From: Pseudomonadales bacterium
Lineage (GTDB): Bacteria; Pseudomonadota; Gammaproteobacteria; Pseudomonadales; Pseudohongiellaceae
Assembly (NCBI GenBank): GCA_022360535.1
Contig: JAKSCP010000399.1
Span: 1-20,652, forward strand
DNA: 20,652 nucleotides
Direction of reading: 5' to 3'
The notes under the pieces were generated by a model, which worked only from the letters and a program-made list of their open reading frames with translations, was not told the origin of the DNA and ran no database searches. Both the position numbers and the translations under genes were made by a program. This document shows, one piece after another, positions 15,867 through 20,652 of this stretch (position 1 is the first letter of the stretch; every line of letters starts with the position of its first letter).

Positions 15867-16277
15867 ATGAAAAAGACTCAAGGTTTCACACTGATCGAAT
15901 TGATGATCGTGGTAGCGATTATCGGTATTCTGGCTGCGGTAGCACTTCCCGCTTACCAGAACTACTCTAACCGTGCTGCGTTCTCTGAGCTGGTACTTGC
16001 AGTAACTCCCCGCAAGACTGCCGTTGAACTGGCGATTCAAACTCGCAACCCAGCCAACACTGCTGCATTGGATGGTGGCGCACTGGGTATCCCAGCGAAC
16101 CAGACTCTGGCTGGTGATACACACGGTGCTTCCGTATTGAATGGAACTATCACCATGCAGTGGCGGCAAGACTCCTCCGCCATGTCTGGTATCACTTACA
16201 CGCTGCGAGCTCTGGGTGTAACTCCTCCTGTTCAGTGGGAAGAGAGTGGTGGTTGTCTGACCGCTGGTCTTTGCTAG
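15867..16277 (+). CDS. pilA: Type IV major pilin, copy 1
   Basis: This 136-residue type IVa prepilin is cut by PilD between G6 and F7, giving MKKTQG/FTLIE and a mature protein of 130 residues with the essential Glu5. The hydrophobic N-terminal helix (FTLIELMIVVAIIGILAAVALPAY) polymerises in the pilus core. The C-terminal cysteines are C130 and C136 (CLTAGLC), which leaves a very small loop of five residues, with the last Cys as the final residue. GGAG lies six bases before the ATG. Sigma-54-like and IHF-like sites lie upstream. It is followed by a hairpin and a diverged second pilin. The GT-C-like gene is divergent from it, which suggests that the pilin may be the acceptor for glycosylation. 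Confidence 0.95.
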   Translation: MKKTQGFTLIELMIVVAIIGILAAVALPAYQNYSNRAAFSELVLAVTPRKTAVELAIQTRNPANTAALDGGALGIPANQTLAGDTHGASVLNGTITMQWRQDSSAMSGITYTLRALGVTPPVQWEESGGCLTAGLC

Positions 16278-16288
16278 AAATTGAGATC

Positions 16289-16319
16289 TTGTGGCAGCGT
16301 CTTGAAGGCGCTGCCGCAA
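16289..16319 (+). terminator. Intercistronic hairpin between the two pilin genes
   Basis: The stem TTGTGGCAGCG (16289-16299) pairs with CGCTGCCGCAA (16309-16319), 11 bp with one G-T pair, around a nine-base loop. It begins 11 bp after the pilin 1 stop. No T run follows, so it is more likely a partial terminator or an mRNA 3'-end stabiliser that lets pilin 1 be made in excess of pilin 2. Confidence 0.65.
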
Positions 16320-16460
16320 TCCTCAGCCTCACTTTAGCTGCCGCACTCACAGCACACCAAACTAAACCAGCTCATTCTCTCCAGCCTCTTCCTTCCTCAT
16401 TACCTGGCTGGAATCCTCGAAAAAAACAATCAATAACGTTCTTAAGAGGTTGTAGCCAAG

Positions 16461-16874
16461 ATGAACAACAAGCAACAAGGCTTCACACTTATAGAACTGA
16501 TGATCGTCACAGCGATAATTGGAATACTGGTTTCGGTAGCACTACCTGCATACGACCTCTATCGAAACAGAGCGCGCTTCTCTGAAGCTATCCTGGCTAT
16601 CGGTTACTACCGTGCCGCCATAATCACTCAAGCACACTCCGATCGCTTTAATACTCTGGCTGACGCCGATGCCGGAACCAATGGCATCCCACCTACCCAG
16701 GCACAGACTGCCAATACCCATGGCATTGATGTGGTAGATGGCGTGATAACGGTGACTTGGCGTGCGGATGGCTCGGATCTGGCGGGAACAACATATACTC
16801 TAGCAGCCCAGGGCGTCACACCCCCGATCCAGTGGGTGTCCAGCGGCACCTGTGTCGACGGTGGCTACTGCTAG
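16461..16874 (+). CDS. Type IV pilin, diverged tandem copy 2
   Basis: The 137-residue prepilin has the leader MNNKQQG, then FTLIELMIVTAIIGILVSVALPAY, with PilD cleavage after G7 and a mature length of 130, equal to copy 1. It shares with copy 1 the central THG...DG.IT..WR.DGS pattern and the end GVTPP.QW..SGTC, and closes with C131 and C137 (CVDGGYC), the same tiny five-residue loop. The exposed middle (residues 40-80) is quite different from copy 1. GAGG lies 11 bases before the ATG. I found no clear promoter in the 183-bp gap, so expression probably depends on read-through past the hairpin. It may be a second major subunit, a minor subunit or an antigenic variant. Confidence 0.92.
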   Translation: MNNKQQGFTLIELMIVTAIIGILVSVALPAYDLYRNRARFSEAILAIGYYRAAIITQAHSDRFNTLADADAGTNGIPPTQAQTANTHGIDVVDGVITVTWRADGSDLAGTTYTLAAQGVTPPIQWVSSGTCVDGGYC

Positions 16875-16920
16875 CACCAATTCCTGTTGGAAGTTCGCCA
16901 CGCCCACGGGCAAATTGATA

Positions 16921-17682
16921 CTAAATGTCTTCTGCTGAACTCGACTCGCCTGCTACTACTTCTGCAGCAGCCGGTTCTTGGGAGTACTCATTTTCATAGT
17001 ATTCTACGTAACGCATCTGCTCGGTATCGAAACAGACATAGCCGCTAGTTACCGCCGAGATGAATTTGGCAAACACACAATTTTGTACTAACTGACTTAG
17101 CAACTCCTCACTCACACTTGCTCTTACGGATTCCTCTCGCCGGAAAATTTCGGCTGTGTTCCGTTCTGGCAGAACGCGATACCTCTCGGTCTGTATGAAC
17201 AAAGGATCGCCAATAAACTGGCTGCGAATGGCGGCGATATCTGCAGCAATATCGTTCTCCGGCATCTCGGTATAGAGCAACTTGGGATAGGAACCTGGGA
17301 ACTCATCCAGGACACCGGGATCCTTGTCGTAATCTTCGAATTCCTGCGAGGTGATACTGTAAACAGTATCGTGAGCAAGCACCAACGCCAGCGGCCGCTC
17401 GTTGTAAACGATCCACATCCCCGCCGCCATGCAGGTGAATTGAAACAGAGCTATCGCAGTCAGATCGAATTTCAGGCCCGGTTTTCCCGCCTTATATACG
17501 ACCAGAGTCATCAAAGGCCCAAGTACCATATCCACCCCAATTACAATACGCAGCCCCGCCCATCCGCCATCCACACTGAATAGAATTCCTGGAAACCAAA
17601 CGAACATAATCACTGCCAGCAGCAGCAATAAAATGACTGCACTTATGGAAAGATGAATACCGAATGCTTGCCAGCGACTCAT
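16921..17682 (-). CDS. tfpZ: TfpX/TfpZ-family type IV pilin accessory protein
   Basis: The 253-residue inner-membrane protein starts MSRWQAFGIHLSIS and has three membrane segments at about 12-30, 43-64 and 73-93. The conserved GVDMVLGPLMTLVVYKAGK lies in the second, and KFDLTAIALFQF begins the third. A soluble C-terminal part of about 150 residues follows, ending in an Ala/Glu/Ser-rich tail. In Pseudomonas aeruginosa, TfpX and TfpZ are encoded next to particular pilin alleles and affect assembly or retraction of their cognate pilin; the mechanism is unclear. Here the gene is convergent with pilin 2 (46 bp apart, no clear terminator) and divergent from pilB. TGGGGT lies about eight bases before the ATG. 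The location next to both a pilin pair and a glycosyltransferase set recalls the group IV arrangement of P. aeruginosa. Confidence 0.87.
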   Translation of the reverse strand: MSRWQAFGIHLSISAVILLLLLAVIMFVWFPGILFSVDGGWAGLRIVIGVDMVLGPLMTLVVYKAGKPGLKFDLTAIALFQFTCMAAGMWIVYNERPLALVLAHDTVYSITSQEFEDYDKDPGVLDEFPGSYPKLLYTEMPENDIAADIAAIRSQFIGDPLFIQTERYRVLPERNTAEIFRREESVRASVSEELLSQLVQNCVFAKFISAVTSGYVCFDTEQMRYVEYYENEYSQEPAAAEVVAGESSSAEDI

Positions 17683-17831
17683 AGAAATTTACCCCAATCT
17701 TGCTAACTGTTTCGGCATTTATCGTAGTACCTGCAATTCGACACCACCGAACACTTCCTGGTTCGAGCCAAGCGCTACTCAGAATCTAGCGTGATTTATG
17801 AAGGTATTCGGCGAGTTTGAAAATGATAATC

Positions 17832-17837
17832 TATAAT
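17832..17837 (+). promoter_or_regulatory. Possible -10 element of pilB
   Basis: A perfect TATAAT lies 74 bp before the pilB start in the 229-bp gap shared with the divergent tfpZ gene. No good -35 hexamer is found at 16-18 bp upstream (CGGCGA at 17 bp), so an activator would be needed if this is a real promoter. Confidence 0.3.
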
Positions 17838-17911
17838 CAAGATAGCTCATAGAGAGCGCTGGCTAGTGCACACCGCTTTCTCCACTGCTTGGCTATTAAT
17901 CCGTAATCTGT

Positions 17912-19612
17912 ATGTCCGCTCAACGTAGTGGTCTAGCAAAACGTCTGGTAGCAGACCAGTTAATCAGCTGTGCTCAAGCGCAATGGGCCATGCAATCCGC
18001 GCCGAATGACGACAGTACTTTTGTGTCCAGACTCACTTGTGTCGCAGGCGTATCTCCGGCTGCGATTGCTCACTCCGCAGCTGATGAATTTGGGCTGCCT
18101 CTACTGGATCTCAATACCATTGACCAAGGTGCTATCCCGCAAAGACTGGTCGAACCCAAACTCATTGCTAAATACGGCATTCTGCCAATATTGCATAAGA
18201 AAAATCACGTAGTCCTCGCACTATCTGATCCTTCAATTATCCCGGCTCTAAATGAGATTAACTTTCAAACCGGGCTCCGCTCAGAAGTCGTGCTGGTCGC
18301 TGACGATGTTCTAAAAACAGCTATAAAAAACTATCTCTCACAGCTTGAAGATGGCGAAGTTGACATCGCTGCAGCCTATTCGCCGCATCTCGATGAATTA
18401 CACCTTGTTGGGGATGAAACCACAGATTCTCATAGTGACGAATCGGAGCAATTAGACGAAACCCCAATTGTGCGATTCGTTAATAAAATGCTACTTGACG
18501 CTATCAAGAATGGTGCTTCCGATATACATATTGAGATCTACGAACGCAGCTATCGTATTCGGTTCCGAATCGATGGGGTTTTACACACTGCCACACGACC
18601 ACCCCACAATTTCGCAAGTCGTATTGCTTCCAGGATCAAAGTGATTGCGAAACTGGATATATCGGAGCGACGCTTGCCGCAAGATGGACACATCAAAGTT
18701 AAGCTCGCTCAGTCCCGCGCGTTGCATTTTCGAGTGAGCACACTACCTACGCATTGGGGCGAGAAGATTGTGTTGCGTCTGCTGGATCCCGCCTCCGCAC
18801 GACTTGGCATTGAGAGTCTGGGCTACAGCGATTGGCAAAAAGAACAGGTGCTGCAGGCTATCTCCCGCCACCAGGGTATGGTGCTTGTGACTGGACCTAC
18901 CGGCAGCGGAAAAACCGTCTCGCTTTATGCAGCATTGAATTTCCTGAACTCTGGGGAAATCAACATCGCCTCAGCGGAGGATCCCGTGGAAATAAATGTA
19001 GAGGGAGTCAATCAGGTATCCATTAGCAGCAAGATCGGGCTGGATTTCGCTACCACCTTGCGCGCTCTGTTACGGCAGGACCCTGATGTATTGATGGTGG
19101 GAGAAATACGGGATAGAGAGACGGCCGAAATGGCCATCAAAGCGTCACAAACAGGTCATCTGGTGCTCTCTACCCTGCATACTAACAGCGCTGCAGAGAC
19201 TCTCTCCCGGCTGCGCTTCATGGGTATACCACCCTACAACATCGCCACGGCCATCACCCTGATTATCGCCCAGCGATTAGCCAGAAAATTGTGCGATCAC
19301 TGTAAAGAATGCGCAGAATTTCCCGAAAAAGTACTCAGAGATCAGGGATTTAAATCAACTGAAATCAAACACTTACAAATATACAAAGCAAAGGGATGCG
19401 AGAAGTGCCGGGATGGATATCGGGGTAGATTGGGAATCTATGAAGTAGTTCCCATCACGCCGGCTATTGCTCGTACTATCATGGACGATGGCGACGCGCT
19501 GAAGATCGCTGAGCAGGCTCGCGCAGCAGGCTTTGACAGCTTACGCAGAGCTGCTTTATTAAAGGTAAGTCAAGGACTTACGAGCTTGGAAGAGGCGATT
19601 CGTCTGACTTAA
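17912..19612 (+). CDS. pilB: Type IV pilus assembly ATPase PilB
   Basis: PilB is the cytoplasmic hexameric ATPase that powers pilus extension. The protein has 566 residues, which I recall as the P. aeruginosa PilB length. An N-terminal MshEN-type domain (about residues 1-150), which in several relatives binds c-di-GMP, is followed by the GspE/PilB ATPase core. Walker A GPTGSGKT is at 328-335, the Asp box AEDPVE follows, Walker B DPDVLMVGE is at 390-398, and the His box is STLHTNSAAET. A zinc-binding cysteine set is seen at C461, C464, C467, C496 and C499. The C-terminus GLTSLEEAIRLT is as in the family. There is no clear Shine-Dalgarno sequence before the ATG. pilC follows 65 bp downstream. 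Confidence 0.98.
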   Translation: MSAQRSGLAKRLVADQLISCAQAQWAMQSAPNDDSTFVSRLTCVAGVSPAAIAHSAADEFGLPLLDLNTIDQGAIPQRLVEPKLIAKYGILPILHKKNHVVLALSDPSIIPALNEINFQTGLRSEVVLVADDVLKTAIKNYLSQLEDGEVDIAAAYSPHLDELHLVGDETTDSHSDESEQLDETPIVRFVNKMLLDAIKNGASDIHIEIYERSYRIRFRIDGVLHTATRPPHNFASRIASRIKVIAKLDISERRLPQDGHIKVKLAQSRALHFRVSTLPTHWGEKIVLRLLDPASARLGIESLGYSDWQKEQVLQAISRHQGMVLVTGPTGSGKTVSLYAALNFLNSGEINIASAEDPVEINVEGVNQVSISSKIGLDFATTLRALLRQDPDVLMVGEIRDRETAEMAIKASQTGHLVLSTLHTNSAAETLSRLRFMGIPPYNIATAITLIIAQRLARKLCDHCKECAEFPEKVLRDQGFKSTEIKHLQIYKAKGCEKCRDGYRGRLGIYEVVPITPAIARTIMDDGDALKIAEQARAAGFDSLRRAALLKVSQGLTSLEEAIRLT

Positions 19613-19677
19613 TTTGAAACCTCCTACCGTGCTATAGTAGGCGGATTCGAGCAAGACTAACCCTACTGAGGTGAGTT

Positions 19678-20652
19678 ATGGCAACTGAAGCCGCACAAAA
19701 TATATATCTCTGGCAAGGCACCGACAAAGCCGGAAATAAGACCAAAGGTGAAATCCAGGGCAGTAGCCAGGCTTTGGTCAAGGCTCAGTTGCGCAAACAA
19801 GGCGTCAATCCAACCAAAGTACGCCGCAAGCCAAAAGAATTGTTTGGCGCCAAAAAGCAGAAAATCACTCCCGGTGACATCGCCGTCTTCACCCGCCAAT
19901 TGGCAACCATGATGAAATCAGGCATTCCTCTGGTGCAGTCTTTCGAGATTGTGGGTGAGAGCCTGGAAAATCCTTCCATGCGCGAACTGGTCCTGTTGAT
20001 TCGTGATGATGTGGCTGCCGGTAATAACTTTGCCGACTGTATTCGCAAACACCCAAGATACTTCGATGATTTGTTTTGCAACCTGGTTGATGCTGGCGAA
20101 CAGTCTGGTGCGCTCGAAACCATGCTCGATAGATTGGCTACCTACAAAGAGAAATCTGAAGCGCTGAAAGCGAAAATCAAGAAGGCGATGAACTACCCTA
20201 TCGCTGTAGTCGTAGTCGCGATTGTAGTAACCGGCATTCTATTGGTTAAGGTTGTACCTCAATTCGCCGAGACTTTCTCAAGCTTCGGCGCCGAACTCCC
20301 TGCCTTTACACAATTTGTTCTCAACCTTTCTGACCTGGCCATCGCGCATTGGTGGAAAGCCGTGATTGGAGCCGGAGTCGGTGGCTATTTATTCATACAA
20401 GCCAAGCTGCGTTCCGAAGGGTTCCGAAATTTTCTGGATCGTACCTCGCTCAAGATGCCCATTATCGGGCCAATTATGAACAGCTCTTGCTATGCTCGTT
20501 TTACCCGCACATTAGCAACCACCTTCTCTGCTGGTGTACCTCTTGTTGATGCATTGGACTCCGTTGCAGGCGCCACTGGTAATGTGGTGTATGCAACCGC
20601 GACTCGCAAAATAAAAGACGACGTGACGACGGGACAACAGCTGAATTTTGCC
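19678..20652 (+). CDS. pilC: Type IV pilus inner-membrane platform protein PilC (3' end outside window)
   Basis: PilC is the polytopic platform on which PilB acts to load pilin into the growing fibre. The first 325 codons are visible; the family has about 400, so roughly 80 are missing. Two GspF-type repeats are present: the first from about residue 65 (ITPGDIAVFTRQLATMMKSGIPLVQ) to the AVVVVAIVVTGILLVKVVPQF helix, the second beginning at CYARFTRTLATTFSAGVPLVDAL. A second membrane segment lies at about residues 225-243. The start is an ATG at 19678 with GAGGTGAG close upstream; the protein begins MATEAAQNIYLWQGTDKAG, as expected for PilC. The 65-bp gap after pilB holds only a weak CCTAC/GTAGG hairpin. 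pilD is expected beyond the right edge. Confidence 0.98.
   Translation, partial: MATEAAQNIYLWQGTDKAGNKTKGEIQGSSQALVKAQLRKQGVNPTKVRRKPKELFGAKKQKITPGDIAVFTRQLATMMKSGIPLVQSFEIVGESLENPSMRELVLLIRDDVAAGNNFADCIRKHPRYFDDLFCNLVDAGEQSGALETMLDRLATYKEKSEALKAKIKKAMNYPIAVVVVAIVVTGILLVKVVPQFAETFSSFGAELPAFTQFVLNLSDLAIAHWWKAVIGAGVGGYLFIQAKLRSEGFRNFLDRTSLKMPIIGPIMNSSCYARFTRTLATTFSAGVPLVDALDSVAGATGNVVYATATRKIKDDVTTGQQLNFA

Noticed and set aside
15822..16319. 165-codon minus-strand open frame across pilin 1
   Set aside because: It is the antisense shadow of a certain pilin gene, with low-complexity S, T and Q content and no ribosome site.
16160..16585. 141-codon plus-strand frame bridging pilin 1 and pilin 2
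   Set aside because: It overlaps both pilins in another frame and has no recognisable domain; the intergenic hairpin lies inside it.
16875..16920. Terminator between pilin 2 and tfpZ
   Set aside because: Only TTCC/GGAA and GCCC/GGGC mini-hairpins are seen, with no T run; not convincing.
1..20652. tRNA, rRNA, CRISPR array, insertion sequence, phage or toxin-antitoxin genes
   Set aside because: No cloverleaf, rRNA core, regular repeat-spacer pattern, transposase, integrase or small toxin pair was recognised in any interval.

Overview
The window looks like chromosomal DNA of a free-living gammaproteobacterium with roughly even base composition. The evidence is the homodimeric-type pyruvate dehydrogenase E1 (aceE) followed by aceF, the ampD-ampE pair, a DUF1631 gene, nadC, and a type IV pilus block pilin-pilB-pilC. 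From memory, the order ampE / ampD / DUF1631 / nadC / pilA / pilB / pilC matches the Pseudomonas-type chromosome backbone. I cannot name a genus from the sequence alone.

Layout, left to right. 1-4198 (minus strand): aceF (cut by the left edge, TTG start) and aceE, the E2 and E1 subunits of pyruvate dehydrogenase. They are preceded by a regulatory region with a perfect 17-bp palindrome. 4532-7884 (minus): ampE, ampD and a short DUF1631 gene; ampD and ampE handle anhydromuropeptide recycling and beta-lactamase signalling. 8113-10257 (plus): a membrane-anchored retropepsin-like protease, nadC and a secreted HNH-type nuclease, closed by an 18-bp-stem bidirectional terminator. 10334-10726 (minus): a small periplasmic cytochrome c.

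11090-15522 is an accessory segment lying between nadC and the pilin genes. It holds a SAM methyltransferase overlapping an LPG-synthase-like (flippase-like) membrane protein on the plus strand. Converging on these from the minus strand are a multi-spanning GT-C-like protein with a TPR tail and a DPM1/GtrB-like family 2 glycosyltransferase. This set is what one would expect for polyprenyl-linked sugar transfer to an exported acceptor. The GT-C gene is divergent from two tandem type IV pilin genes, and a TfpX/TfpZ-family pilin accessory gene follows, so pilin glycosylation is the best guess for the segment. That is inference.

15867-20652: two tandem pilins separated by an 11-bp-stem hairpin, tfpZ (convergent with pilin 2), then pilB and pilC (cut by the right edge). 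A sigma-54-like element and an IHF-like site lie upstream of the first pilin.

The main points for follow-up are the putative pilin-modification segment, the tandem pilins with very small C-terminal cysteine loops, the palindrome at aceE, and a secreted HNH nuclease that appears to lack a usual Asn. I saw no tRNA, rRNA, CRISPR array, insertion sequence or phage gene.
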